From Clostridium sp. MB40-C1 (lineage in GTDB: Bacteria > Bacillota > Clostridia > Clostridiales > Clostridiaceae), in contig NZ_CP133189.1 of the NCBI RefSeq assembly GCF_030913655.1, positions 2,170,001 through 2,234,000 on the forward strand: a DNA stretch of 64,000 nucleotides, read 5' to 3'. The translations under genes were made by a program, and so were the position numbers. Shown one piece after another: positions 46,363 through 54,805 of this stretch. Position 1 is the first letter of the stretch. The number at the start of each line of letters is the position of its first letter. Under the pieces are notes generated by a model. The model was not told the DNA's origin. It did not search any database and saw only the letters and a program-made list of their open reading frames with translations.

Positions 46363-48039
46363 TTAGTTCTTACTCTCCTCCATTATTTCCTTCCAACTTA
46401 TATTTAAAATTTTTCTCCATAAAATTATATTAATTAACACTAAAATACCCATATATCCGTAAATAGCCAAACTATATTTTATTGAACTCCTAACTAATTT
46501 ATGAATTAAGAAAAGTATTCCTGTAAGTATAAAAGAAACTATGAGTGTAGTGATGGAGCCTCCCCCATTATTTTGAAAGTCCTTACAAAAAGGCAATTCT
46601 TTTTTATAAAAGCTTTGCATAACAACTATTAAAATAAGCATACTCAAAAACATTACTATTGTATCTGGTAATATCCTTAAGCCACATACTATTATAAAAA
46701 CAATACAAACACTCCAAAATACAGGTAAAATATACCTTAATATAAATCCTTTTAAAACTCCTTTTTGAATTTTCCCTGGATTATCTATAGGTAAAAATGT
46801 ATATATCCATGCTCCCTTATATTTTTCACTTTGACTTAAAAGGGCTATATTTACTACTAACATAAGTATTGATAAATAAATTGAAAAATAAGAATTTCCC
46901 TTTGAAAACTCATTAAAAGCCTGTGAAAATGATTCGTATTTTGAAAAAGAGCTTATTAATATTATAAAAGGGAAAACCACAGCAAACGCTAAATCAGGAT
47001 ACATCTTTAGTTTTAACTTTCTTTCTGTTGATATCATATTTCTTGAAAAACGGAAAAATATATTCTCTATCCTATCTCTACAAAAAATAGATGCATATCG
47101 CTTATGTCTTCTACCTTTGGCTTCTTCAACACTTCCTTTTTTGCCTATACTACTGTCAAGTTTTTGCAAATTTTCTTCAAAATATGGCACAATGAATTTG
47201 TAGTATAGCCCAAAAATTATAATCGGTATAGCTACACACATTATACTTAGTAACACATACTCTCTTCCCCTATTATGTTCAATTATTAAACTATATGGAG
47301 CTCCGAACCACACTGGTGGCACTAGATAACTCCACCACTTAATTGTAAAATTTAAATTTGCACCAGTAAAATCAAATACTCTTGGTATAATTTGATATCC
47401 CAGAGCAAGTATTATGGAAAGAACTATTTGAAAATAATTTATTATATCTTTAAGTTTTTCTCCATCAAAAATTTTTAAGATGAGATAGTATAATATAGCT
47501 GTAAAAAAGATTGTAAAAAATGAAATCAGTATAATTTGAAAAAAGAAGATTATAAAAAATTTTAGTTTGTATTTAACCAATCCTCCTATTAATGTTGGGC
47601 CTGCAATTGCCCCAGAAATAGATGTAATATAAATCAAAATATGAGTAGTCTTAGCTGCATTTATAGTTTTAGGATCTAATGGTTTAGTATTTAATATATT
47701 CTTATCACGTATATCTAAAAGTACAGAAGAAAAATCTGCAACCATAGTAGTCATAATTAAGAACATTATTGCCCCTATATTTATACTCATTTTTACAATC
47801 ATAGGTGCTGGAATAAAAATAAACACCATCAAAAAAATCCCCATTAATCCATACATAAATAGTGATTTTTTAAAAGTATTATTCTTATTTTCACTATCCT
47901 TATACATTGTTGGAACCCTTCTACTATCCATTAAAAGCTTTAATTTAAGTATTGTTCTCATGGAAGAATAATTAACACCAAGTTTTTCATATATAAATTT
48001 AAATTTATCAATAAGTTTTAATACCCAAAAATCTTCCAT
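46363..48039 (-). CDS. ABC exporter membrane subunit
   Basis: 558 aa with about twelve predicted membrane segments in two blocks, separated by a charged cytosolic stretch (around 300-340). The sequence does not match FtsX; it resembles large ABC-2-type permeases of unknown substrate found beside a single ATPase. Ribosome site AAAGGAGGTATAACT. Only two bases separate it from the ATPase gene, so the pair forms one exporter. Confidence 0.82.
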   Translation of the reverse strand: MEDFWVLKLIDKFKFIYEKLGVNYSSMRTILKLKLLMDSRRVPTMYKDSENKNNTFKKSLFMYGLMGIFLMVFIFIPAPMIVKMSINIGAIMFLIMTTMVADFSSVLLDIRDKNILNTKPLDPKTINAAKTTHILIYITSISGAIAGPTLIGGLVKYKLKFFIIFFFQIILISFFTIFFTAILYYLILKIFDGEKLKDIINYFQIVLSIILALGYQIIPRVFDFTGANLNFTIKWWSYLVPPVWFGAPYSLIIEHNRGREYVLLSIMCVAIPIIIFGLYYKFIVPYFEENLQKLDSSIGKKGSVEEAKGRRHKRYASIFCRDRIENIFFRFSRNMISTERKLKLKMYPDLAFAVVFPFIILISSFSKYESFSQAFNEFSKGNSYFSIYLSILMLVVNIALLSQSEKYKGAWIYTFLPIDNPGKIQKGVLKGFILRYILPVFWSVCIVFIIVCGLRILPDTIVMFLSMLILIVVMQSFYKKELPFCKDFQNNGGGSITTLIVSFILTGILFLIHKLVRSSIKYSLAIYGYMGILVLINIILWRKILNISWKEIMEESKN

Positions 48040-48041
48040 AG

Positions 48042-48830
48042 TTATACCTCCTTTAATACGGAGATGAATTCATCTGCAATCTCTTCATGTTTTGTAAACC
48101 CTGTTATTTGATTAAAAATTTTTTCAAGAGAACCTTCCATATTCTTTTTCTTTAGTTCTTCAAAAGTACCATCAGCTGCAATTTGCCCATTGTTTAATAG
48201 TATTATTCTACTACTTATTTTCTCAACCACTTCCATTATATGAGATGAATAAAATATAGTTTTTCCTTCTGAAGCTAGCTTTGAAAGAACCTCTTTAAAG
48301 ACAAGTACACTATTTGCATCAAGACCACTTAGAGGCTCGTCTAAAAATAAAATATCAGGATTGTGAATAAGACTTGAAATTATTAGAAGTTTTTGTCTCA
48401 TACCTTTTGAATAAGAAGATATCCTAGAATGATATGCCTCCTCTATACCAAAAAGACTCATAAGTTTTTTTGCTTTATTATTTACTACATCTAACTGCAT
48501 ACCATATACTTCACCTAAAAAAGTTATATACTCATAAGCTGTTAAATTGTCATATATTTCTCCATTTTCAGGAACATATCCTATTTTATGCTTATACTCT
48601 ACATTTTCATAAGATATTTCATTACCAAGTATCCCCACATCCCCTTCATATCCCTTTACTAAACCAAGCATTATCTTTACAGTAGTACTTTTCCCAGCAC
48701 CATTAGGCCCTATATAGCCAATAATTTCTCCTTTTTTTACTTCTAAATTTATTCCTTTTAATACCTCTTTACTCCCATAATTAATCTTCAAATTCCTTAT
48801 AGAAACCACTACATCATTTAAATTGTCCAT
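48042..48830 (-). CDS. ABC-2-type exporter ATP-binding protein
   Basis: 262 aa. Walker A GPNGAGKST, signature YSKGMRQKL (SxGMRQ variant as in drug/bacteriocin-type ABC-2 exporters), Walker B ILFLDEPLSGLD, H-loop SSHIMEV. I start at ATG 48830, which follows a run of G's (GGGGGGAAG); the longer upstream frame crosses A/T-rich non-coding sequence and is not supported. Together with the following permease it should move a lipid, peptide or drug outward. An inverted-repeat element lies about 130 bp upstream. Confidence 0.92.
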   Translation of the reverse strand: MDNLNDVVVSIRNLKINYGSKEVLKGINLEVKKGEIIGYIGPNGAGKSTTVKIMLGLVKGYEGDVGILGNEISYENVEYKHKIGYVPENGEIYDNLTAYEYITFLGEVYGMQLDVVNNKAKKLMSLFGIEEAYHSRISSYSKGMRQKLLIISSLIHNPDILFLDEPLSGLDANSVLVFKEVLSKLASEGKTIFYSSHIMEVVEKISSRIILLNNGQIAADGTFEELKKKNMEGSLEKIFNQITGFTKHEEIADEFISVLKEV

Positions 48831-48954
48831 CAACTTCCCCCCATTACAATATCTAAACCTTATACATAATATTGAAAACAATTTTTCAATATATAACCAA
48901 TTGTACCATATTAATATATACATAGTATATATTTCGTTCAATTAAGCTAAAATT

Positions 48955-49058
48955 AAAGGGACTGTCGCATTAAGAAATTTACATACAATATACTGTTTTG
49001 AAAATTTAAATTCAACACAATATATTGTACGATTTATTATTAGTGCAACAGCCCCTTT
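48955..49058. repeat. Inverted-repeat element, copy 2 (MITE-like)
   Basis: Terminal repeats AAAGGGACTGTCGCATTAA / TTAGTGCAACAGCCCCTTT. The 98-bp core is the same length as copy 1 (19003-19110) and differs at only a few positions. It lies directly downstream of the 93-aa membrane-protein gene. Confidence 0.8.
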
Positions 49059-49065
49059 ATTCCTA

Positions 49066-49347
49066 TTATCGAAAAGCTACTATTATAAATAATAATACTC
49101 CTATTATTAAGCAAGCTATACCTATCTTATTCCCTTGAATAACATTGTTATTGTGGTAATACTCAGAATAATCATTTTTATTTCCTGTTACCTTTTGAAC
49201 ACTTTCATTCAATCTTACCTGTGCATCAGGAGGTATTCTACTTCCCCCACCACTAGGTGGGTTAAATAATGAACTATCTCCCTTAAAACACATAATTATC
49301 CCAATAATAATTAAAACAATCGCTACATAAACTAAATAATTACCCAT
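49066..49347 (-). CDS. Small 2-TM hypothetical protein, 93 aa
   Basis: N-terminal membrane segment (about 4-21, YLVYVAIVLIIIGIIMCF), a Gly/Ser/Pro-rich external or cytosolic loop (PPSGGGSRIPPDAQVR), and a C-terminal segment (about 74-91). Unrecognised. AGGTGA precedes ATG. A near-consensus promoter lies 105-135 bp upstream, with an ATACCCC/GTAT-type palindrome at the transcription start, hinting at metal- or sulfide-responsive control. Confidence 0.75.
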   Translation of the reverse strand: MGNYLVYVAIVLIIIGIIMCFKGDSSLFNPPSGGGSRIPPDAQVRLNESVQKVTGNKNDYSEYYHNNNVIQGNKIGIACLIIGVLLFIIVAFR

Positions 49348-49435
49348 GTTTTTTCACCTGCCTATTACAATAAATATAAATTCTAGGTGATTTTTGATTT
49401 AATTTAATCATAAGTTACCCCCCAATTATAATAAT

Positions 49436-49450
49436 ATACCCCTGTAGTAT
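49436..49450. promoter_or_regulatory. CsoR/CstR-like operator
   Basis: ATACCCCTGTAGTAT; one arm is the ATACCCC of CsoR-family sites and the other matches 5 of 7. It starts one base downstream of the -10 hexamer. Confidence 0.4.
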
Positions 49451-49451
49451 T

Positions 49452-49479
49452 ATTATAAAAAATCTCTATATAATGTCAA
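49452..49479 (-). promoter_or_regulatory. Promoter of the 93-aa membrane protein
   Basis: Minus strand TTGACA (49474-49479), 16-bp spacer, TATAAT (49452-49457); consensus in both hexamers. Confidence 0.8.
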
Positions 49480-49627
49480 CATATATATTTTTTAATAAAT
49501 ATTGGGTATCACCTTAATTCTTAATAAACATAATTATAATATATTAATTTACATTTAGGATCTCATATATCTTTTCTAGAAATAAACATTACTATATCTA
49601 ATAACTGTTAAATCTTCAATTATAAAT

Positions 49628-50332
49628 TTATAAGTTAATAAAACACATTATAGCGTCAGATAAATTTAATTCTTTTAAATTCCATTTTCTTTTCATTTTC
49701 TCTATCTCTATATAAGGTAGTTTAGCTTCATTTATGAATTTATAAAAATGCTTGTCCAGCCATGGAGGAGTCCATGCACCAGACCTACATATATGAATTG
49801 CGCTTACATTAATGTCTCTCCCTATTTCAGTCATATCTATATAATCTATATTAAATGTTTCATTTATTTCTTCAAAATCTTCAGATTTCTCGAAAGAATA
49901 TGGACTATATATTATTTTTGCATCTTTTACAATATTACCTACAAATAATTTGCCTAACCAATTAGCACAATTAACTTCAAATTTTAATGACTCTAGCCCA
50001 CCATATCCTAAATCAGAATGAGCATCAAATAAATATACTTCTTTACAATTATGTTTTTCACCTATATTATATGAAAATTTGTGAGAGTCAGAAATGTATA
50101 AAGGAGTTTTTTTAGATATATTGAAATGTTTAAATATTTTTTTCCAAAAATTGTTTACCCCAACTCCTAGTGTAGCTTTCTTTTCAATATCTATTCCCTT
50201 TCTTTTTTCATCAAGATATCTTTTATACCATCGATATTTTAGATTAGTGTCATTTTCAATATAAGAGCCACACCATTCTCTTTTTATTTGAACAAAGTAA
50301 TCCCAATCAATACTTAAAAGAATATTTCTCAT
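49628..50332 (-). CDS. UPF0489/arginase-like protein
   Basis: 234 aa. The motif YLFDAHSDLGYGG (D103, H105, D107) resembles the DAHxD metal site of arginase-like enzymes, and the N-terminal SIDWDYF (D9, D11) may supply further ligands. The protein is short compared with true arginases, and the rest fits UPF0489-type proteins of unknown function. Cytosolic. Ribosome site AGGGAGATGATATT. Monocistronic; no arginine genes nearby. Confidence 0.6.
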   Translation of the reverse strand: MRNILLSIDWDYFVQIKREWCGSYIENDTNLKYRWYKRYLDEKRKGIDIEKKATLGVGVNNFWKKIFKHFNISKKTPLYISDSHKFSYNIGEKHNCKEVYLFDAHSDLGYGGLESLKFEVNCANWLGKLFVGNIVKDAKIIYSPYSFEKSEDFEEINETFNIDYIDMTEIGRDINVSAIHICRSGAWTPPWLDKHFYKFINEAKLPYIEIEKMKRKWNLKELNLSDAIMCFINL

Positions 50333-50395
50333 AATATCATCTCCCTAAGTAATTATTAGCACTTTCCAAGTACTGGATTGTTATTTACTTATATG

Positions 50396-50417
50396 GCTTG
50401 CCCAATAATTCATTTTA
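50396..50417. repeat. Dispersed repeat, copy 1
   Basis: GCTTGCCCAATAATTCA followed by TTTTA; it recurs with one change at 58316-58337. Both copies sit in intergenic DNA just upstream of minus-strand genes. Confidence 0.6.
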
Positions 50418-50691
50418 ACAAAATAAAAACAACATATTTTCGTACTTAATCTTAGATTTTTGTTTATTTATAGATATTAAGCGAGCTAACTTATAAATTA
50501 AATTCTAAAATATATGGCAAATACAATGTTTATATATATTATTATAAATATGTAATTATAGGTTATATATACCACTATATCATTCTGTATGTTCTGTTTC
50601 AAATTACGTATCTATGTAGATTTTTAAGTGTGTACTATAATATACGGTTAAAAAAGTTATTATTTTGAAGTATGCTTATATTAAATTCTTC

Positions 50692-50719
50692 TTGAAACTT
50701 CTATACAATGTGCTATAAT
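50692..50719 (+). promoter_or_regulatory. Promoter of the CarA-domain-like gene
   Basis: TTGAAA (50692-50697), 16-bp spacer, TATAAT (50714-50719). Leader about 87 nt. Confidence 0.65.
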
Positions 50720-50812
50720 TTTTTTAGAAAGTAATTATGATATTATTAATAAATATTTGCTTTTAATTATTAAATTTGTCCAGTGAGACAAAAATAACAG
50801 GAGGTAACAATA

Positions 50813-51133
50813 ATGGGTTATTTATTATTGCAAGACGGAAGCTTATTTCAAGGTAAGATTATTGGAGAAGAAAAGAATTTACTTGGAGAAATGTTATTAA
50901 AAGATGAAAACAGCATTACAATTCAATGTCCGACAACTCATAATGAAGGTTCAGTTATCAATAATTCAAATAATATAACAGATTATATAAAACTCTCAGA
51001 TACAGACTTCCAATGTTTAAAACAAAAAATCAAAAATAATAATGTGGTTATAGGAAAAATTGTTATTGATACTCTACCTATAGACTTTCACCTTTACGAC
51101 TTAAAAACTTGTGTTACATTAGGTTTAAACTAA
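50813..51133 (+). CDS. Stand-alone protein resembling the CarA N-terminal domain
   Basis: 106 aa. The start GYLLLQDGSLFQGKIIGEE matches the opening of carbamoyl-phosphate synthase small subunit (LxLEDGxxFxGxxxG), and the later blocks CPTTHNEGSV and GKIVIDTLPIDFHLYD follow the same order as CarA's TYPxxGNxG and GLVIRDLP segments. The conserved NTxMTGYQEILTDPSY loop and the whole amidotransferase domain are missing. A ribosome site (CAGGAGGTAACAATA), promoter and terminator show it is expressed as it stands. It may be a repurposed domain; no pyrimidine or arginine genes are adjacent. Confidence 0.6.
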   Translation: MGYLLLQDGSLFQGKIIGEEKNLLGEMLLKDENSITIQCPTTHNEGSVINNSNNITDYIKLSDTDFQCLKQKIKNNNVVIGKIVIDTLPIDFHLYDLKTCVTLGLN

Positions 51134-51195
51134 TGCGTTTTTTCTACAATTTATTTGACTTATAAACCATAAGTAAATGACTATACTTAAATATT

Positions 51196-51237
51196 ACTAC
51201 CATTAAAATTATTTTAATTTATAATTTTAATGGTAGT
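51196..51237 (+). terminator. Intrinsic terminator
   Basis: Perfect 17-bp stem (51196-51212 with 51221-51237), loop TTTAATTT, followed by TTTTATTTT. Separates the 106-aa gene from the nad operon. Confidence 0.88.
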
Positions 51238-51297
51238 TTTTATTTTATTAACTATATTTTGAAGTTTGATACTAAGTAACTAACATAATCTAACATA

Positions 51298-51326
51298 TTG
51301 ATAAAAATAATGAATTGTGGTATATT
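51298..51326 (+). promoter_or_regulatory. Promoter of the nadABC operon
   Basis: TTGATA (51298-51303), 17-bp spacer, TATATT (51321-51326), 56 bp before the nadA start. Confidence 0.75.
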
Positions 51327-51333
51327 ATTTAAA

Positions 51334-51353
51334 ACAAGTGTATATACACTTGT
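51334..51353. promoter_or_regulatory. Palindromic operator of nadABC, NiaR-like
   Basis: ACAAGTGTATATACACTTGT, a perfect 20-bp palindrome at the expected transcription start. The GTGT..ACAC arms resemble sites of the niacin-responsive repressor NiaR (YrxA) in Firmicutes; a repressor gene is not in the window. Confidence 0.65.
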
Positions 51354-51381
51354 ATACACCTTTAGAGGAGAGGTCTAATTA

Positions 51382-52284
51382 ATGAATTTTAAAGAGAAAA
51401 TATTAAAATTAAAACAAAAAAAAGATGCCATTATACTAGCACATTATTATCAAAATGGAGATATTCAAGACATAGCTGATTATGTTGGAGATTCTTATTA
51501 TTTAAGTGAAATAGGAAGAAATTGCACTGAGAAAAATATAATATTCTGTGGAGTTAGATTTATGGCAGAAAGTGCTAAAATTCTATCACCAAATAAAAAA
51601 GTTTTTCTTCCTAATTTAAATGCATCATGCTATATGGTATCTATGGCTAATGCTAAAGATATTGAAGAATTAAAAATAAAATATCCAAATGCTAAAGTAG
51701 TTTGTTATATAAACTCTGCTACTGAAGTTAAAGCAGTTTCAGATGTGTGTTGTACATCTTCAAGCGCTATTAATATAGTTAAAAAGTTAGATAGTAGTGA
51801 AATAATATTTGTACCAGACAAAAATCTTGGAAGCTACATACAAGAACAAATACCTGATAAGAAAATAATATTGTGGGACGGATGCTGTGTTATACATGAC
51901 AGGATAAATGCTAAAAACATTATTGAAGCAAAAAAGAAACATGGACAAGATCTCAAAGTATTAGTACATCCAGAATGTAAAAAAGAAGTAAGAGATTTAT
52001 CAGATTTTATAGGTAGTACAGGGGATATATTGAAGTTTGCTTCGCATAACAATTTTAAAAAATATCTTATTGTAACTGAAGATGGAATTCTACATAAACT
52101 TAAACAAAAAAATCCTGATAAAGAATTCTATACTCTAAATATGATATGCAAAAATATGAAACTTACAACTCTAAAAGATGTATATCTCTGTCTTGAGAAT
52201 TTAGAAAATGAGATAACTCTTGACGAAAACATAAGAAAATCAGCATATAGAGCTCTTAAAAATATGCATATTCTTGGTAGGTGA
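51382..52284 (+). CDS. nadA: Quinolinate synthase
   Basis: 300 aa, the compact bacterial type. The three cysteines that hold the [4Fe-4S] cluster are at expected positions: C83 (NASCYMV), C168 (WDGC) and C256 (NMICKNMK). Other motifs: AHYYQNGDIQDIADYVGDS and VHPEC. It condenses iminoaspartate (from NadB) with dihydroxyacetone phosphate to form quinolinate. Ribosome site GAGGAGAGG. First gene of nadA-nadB-nadC, the aspartate route to NAD. Confidence 0.96.
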   Translation: MNFKEKILKLKQKKDAIILAHYYQNGDIQDIADYVGDSYYLSEIGRNCTEKNIIFCGVRFMAESAKILSPNKKVFLPNLNASCYMVSMANAKDIEELKIKYPNAKVVCYINSATEVKAVSDVCCTSSSAINIVKKLDSSEIIFVPDKNLGSYIQEQIPDKKIILWDGCCVIHDRINAKNIIEAKKKHGQDLKVLVHPECKKEVRDLSDFIGSTGDILKFASHNNFKKYLIVTEDGILHKLKQKNPDKEFYTLNMICKNMKLTTLKDVYLCLENLENEITLDENIRKSAYRALKNMHILGR

Positions 52285-52289
52285 TTAAA

Positions 52290-53591
52290 TTGAATATTAA
52301 TTCAGATGTACTTATAGTTGGCACTGGAATCGCTGGAATGTATACTGCATTAAATCTAGATAAAAATTTAGATATAGTGATGATTACAAAATCAACATTA
52401 GAAGAATGTAATTCTTACCTTGCTCAAGGGGGAATTTCTACAGCCAGAGATGAAAAAGACAAAGACTTATTTATTGAAGACACCTTAAAAGCTGGTAATT
52501 ATAAAAATGATATAAAAGCAGTAGAAGTTCTTGCGTCCGAATCACTAAGTAACATTCAAGAGCTTATAAATTTAGGTGTGGAATTTGATAAAAAAAACGG
52601 ATTTCTGGATTATACAAGAGAAGGTGCCCATAGTGTTAATAGAATTGTTCATTGTGCTGATAAGACAGGTGAAAAAGTCTCTGGCGCTCTATTAAAACAA
52701 ATTATAAAAAGAAAAAACATACGAATATATGAAAACACAACTCTTATAGATTTAATAGATAAAAATAATATATGTTTTGGTGGAATTGCAACAAATGAAG
52801 AAAACATAGTTAATATATATGCTAAAAATACAATACTTTCAACAGGAGGTATAGGAGGACTATTTAAGAATTCCACTAATCAGAGAACGCTAACTGGCAA
52901 TGGCATAGCTATAGCTTTAAGAAAATGTATTGATGTAAAAGATCTAAATTACATTCAATTTCATCCTACAGGATTATATGAAAATAAAACAGAAGGAAAA
53001 AGATTTTTAATTTCAGAATCTCTAAGAGGAGAAGGTGCTAAATTAGTAAATATTAATGGTGAAAGATTTGTTGATGAATTACTTCCAAGAAATATAGTTT
53101 CGAAAGCTATATTGGAAGAAGAAAATAAAACAAATTCAAAATATGTTTATTTAGATATAACACATATGCCTAAAGAATTTATTATAAAAAGGTTCCCATT
53201 AATATATAGTGAATGTAAATCAAGAAATTTAGATATAACAAAAGAAAAAATACCAGTTACACCTGTTCAGCACTATTTTATGGGTGGAATAAAAGTAGAC
53301 TGTTATTCAAGAACTTCTATGGAAAATTTATTTGCTTGTGGTGAAGTTAGTTGCACTGGTGTTCATGGTGCTAACAGACTTGCAAGTAACTCTTTATTAG
53401 AAGCTTTAGTATTCTCAAAACGAGCTGCAAATACTATAAATAATAATATTCGTAATATAAATTTAAAGTTCATAGATAAACAAATGGATAATAAATATGC
53501 CACAAACCTTTCTCTTTTAAATAGGAAAACAGTTTTGAAAGAGCTAATAAAAATTCGGGGTGATATAAAAAATGAATTGGTTAATTATTGA
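52290..53591 (+). CDS. nadB: L-aspartate oxidase
   Basis: 433 aa. N-terminal FAD dinucleotide-binding fold (VLIVGTGIAGMYTAL), the flavin-site segment SYLAQGGISTA, and the fumarate-reductase-type catalytic region (HPTGLYE, SESLRGEGAKLVN, PVQHYFMGGIKVD, ACGEVSCTGVHGANRLASNSL). It is about 90 residues shorter than classical NadB, lacking most of the C-terminal helical domain. TTG 52290 is the probable start, five bases after AGGTGAT; a GTG at 52281 overlapping the nadA stop is the alternative. It oxidises aspartate to iminoaspartate for NadA. Confidence 0.93.
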   Translation: MNINSDVLIVGTGIAGMYTALNLDKNLDIVMITKSTLEECNSYLAQGGISTARDEKDKDLFIEDTLKAGNYKNDIKAVEVLASESLSNIQELINLGVEFDKKNGFLDYTREGAHSVNRIVHCADKTGEKVSGALLKQIIKRKNIRIYENTTLIDLIDKNNICFGGIATNEENIVNIYAKNTILSTGGIGGLFKNSTNQRTLTGNGIAIALRKCIDVKDLNYIQFHPTGLYENKTEGKRFLISESLRGEGAKLVNINGERFVDELLPRNIVSKAILEEENKTNSKYVYLDITHMPKEFIIKRFPLIYSECKSRNLDITKEKIPVTPVQHYFMGGIKVDCYSRTSMENLFACGEVSCTGVHGANRLASNSLLEALVFSKRAANTINNNIRNINLKFIDKQMDNKYATNLSLLNRKTVLKELIKIRGDIKNELVNY

Positions 53592-54411
53592 TGAAGTATT
53601 AATAAATGCTCTTAAAGAAGATTCTTTATACGGAGATATAACCACAGATTCTATTATAGATGAAAACAGCACTTGTTGCGTTGATTTAATTATAAAAGAA
53701 AACGGTATTATTGCAGGTATTGAGGTATTTAAAAGAGTTTTTGAAATTTTAGGAAATGTAAGTATAGATTCCTTTGTAGTTGATGGAAGTACAGTTGAAA
53801 AATCACAGGTTATAGGTGTAATTAAAGGGAATACACGAAATGTAATCACTGGTGAAAGATTAGCTCTTAATTTACTTCAAAAAATGAGCGGCATAGCAAC
53901 TGTTACTAGGAGTTTTGTAAATGAATTAAAAGGTACAAAAACCAAGCTTTTAGATACAAGAAAAACAACACCTAATTTAAGAATGCTTGAAAAATACGCA
54001 GTTAAAATTGGTGGTGGAGTTAATCATAGGGCTAGCTTATCTGATGGAGTACTCATTAAAGACAATCATATAAGTGCTGCTGGTGGAATAAAAAATGCTA
54101 TCTCACTAGTAAAAAATAATGTATCCTTTGTAAGAAAAATAGAGGTAGAAGTTGAAACTATAGATCAAGTATATGAAGCATTAGAATCAGGAGCTGATAT
54201 AATCATGCTTGATAATATGGATATAACCACAATGGATAAAGCAGTAAAAATAATTAATGGAAAATCTATAATCGAAGCTTCAGGAAATATAAGCCTTAAT
54301 AATATAAAACCTATTGCTAATACAGGAGTAGATTATATTTCTACTAGTAAAATTACTCATTCTGCCAAAACCTTAGATATAAGCATGAAAAATTTAAAAT
54401 TAGATAAATGA
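53572..54411 (+). CDS. nadC: Nicotinate-nucleotide pyrophosphorylase (carboxylating)
   Basis: 279 aa, normal length. Characteristic EDSLYGDITTD near the N-terminus, GERLALNLLQKMSGIAT, the phosphoribosyl-binding TRKTTPNLRMLEKYAVKIGG, NHRASLSDGVLIKDNH and EASGNISLNNI. It converts quinolinate and PRPP to nicotinate mononucleotide, releasing CO2. It overlaps nadB by 20 bp with GGGGTGAT before ATG, so the three nad genes are translationally coupled and end at one terminator. Confidence 0.96.
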   Translation: MNWLIIDEVLINALKEDSLYGDITTDSIIDENSTCCVDLIIKENGIIAGIEVFKRVFEILGNVSIDSFVVDGSTVEKSQVIGVIKGNTRNVITGERLALNLLQKMSGIATVTRSFVNELKGTKTKLLDTRKTTPNLRMLEKYAVKIGGGVNHRASLSDGVLIKDNHISAAGGIKNAISLVKNNVSFVRKIEVEVETIDQVYEALESGADIIMLDNMDITTMDKAVKIINGKSIIEASGNISLNNIKPIANTGVDYISTSKITHSAKTLDISMKNLKLDK

Positions 54412-54477
54412 ATAAATTTCATACTTACATAAGTATATAAATTTACCCAATTCAATTAAATAATAATTATTCAATCT

Positions 54478-54516
54478 AAAAGCACTCCTTTATTATAAAA
54501 AATCAGGAGTGCTTTT
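54478..54516 (+). terminator. Terminator of the nadABC operon
   Basis: 12-bp perfect stem AAAAGCACTCCT / AGGAGTGCTTTT (54478-54489 with 54505-54516), T-rich 3' side. Confidence 0.88.
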
Positions 54517-54615
54517 ATTACATCATATTCCTATAAACAAAAATTGATTTTAATAATTTTCACTTATAGATTATAGAAATATTTATTTTTTATTTGAATT
54601 TTTATTTAAATAAGC

Positions 54616-54788
54616 AAATTGCATAATTACAAATTCAAAATATGGAATGCAAGTTTTGTTGTGAACAGCGCCTTAAAATTTCTCTTTTACTATATTTTAA
54701 GCTTATTCCGAACCTTGATAAGAGAAATTTTCGAAGCAGTGAAGAATGAAACTTGCATGGAGTTATATATTTTTCAATTATGCAATTT
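54616..54788. repeat. GCATAATT palindromic element, long copy
   Basis: 173-bp imperfect palindrome. Ends AAATTGCATAATT / AATTATGCAATTT; inner paired blocks ATGCAAGTTT / AAACTTGCAT and AAAATTTCTCTT / AAGAGAAATTTT. Shorter relatives are at 11688-11742 and 31080-31140. A 60-codon frame runs through it by chance. Confidence 0.65.
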
Positions 54789-54805
54789 CCTCAAATATTA
54801 AGTTG

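Larger units (their letters stand above)
50333..50812. other. 480-bp intergenic region
   Basis: Between divergent genes. Contains the dispersed repeat GCTTGCCCAATAATTCA (50396-50417 with flank) and the promoter at 50692-50719. Otherwise A/T-rich with no ORF I can support. Confidence 0.5.

Noticed and set aside
48831-48941. N-terminal extension of the ABC-2 ATPase (37 extra residues)
   Set aside because: The added segment is A/T-rich, lacks a ribosome site and is not like the family N-terminus; the ATG at 48830 has a strong G-rich ribosome site.
54619-54801. 60-codon frame between nadC and the protease gene
   Set aside because: It lies wholly within the palindromic repeat, has no ribosome site, and its translation has no protein character.
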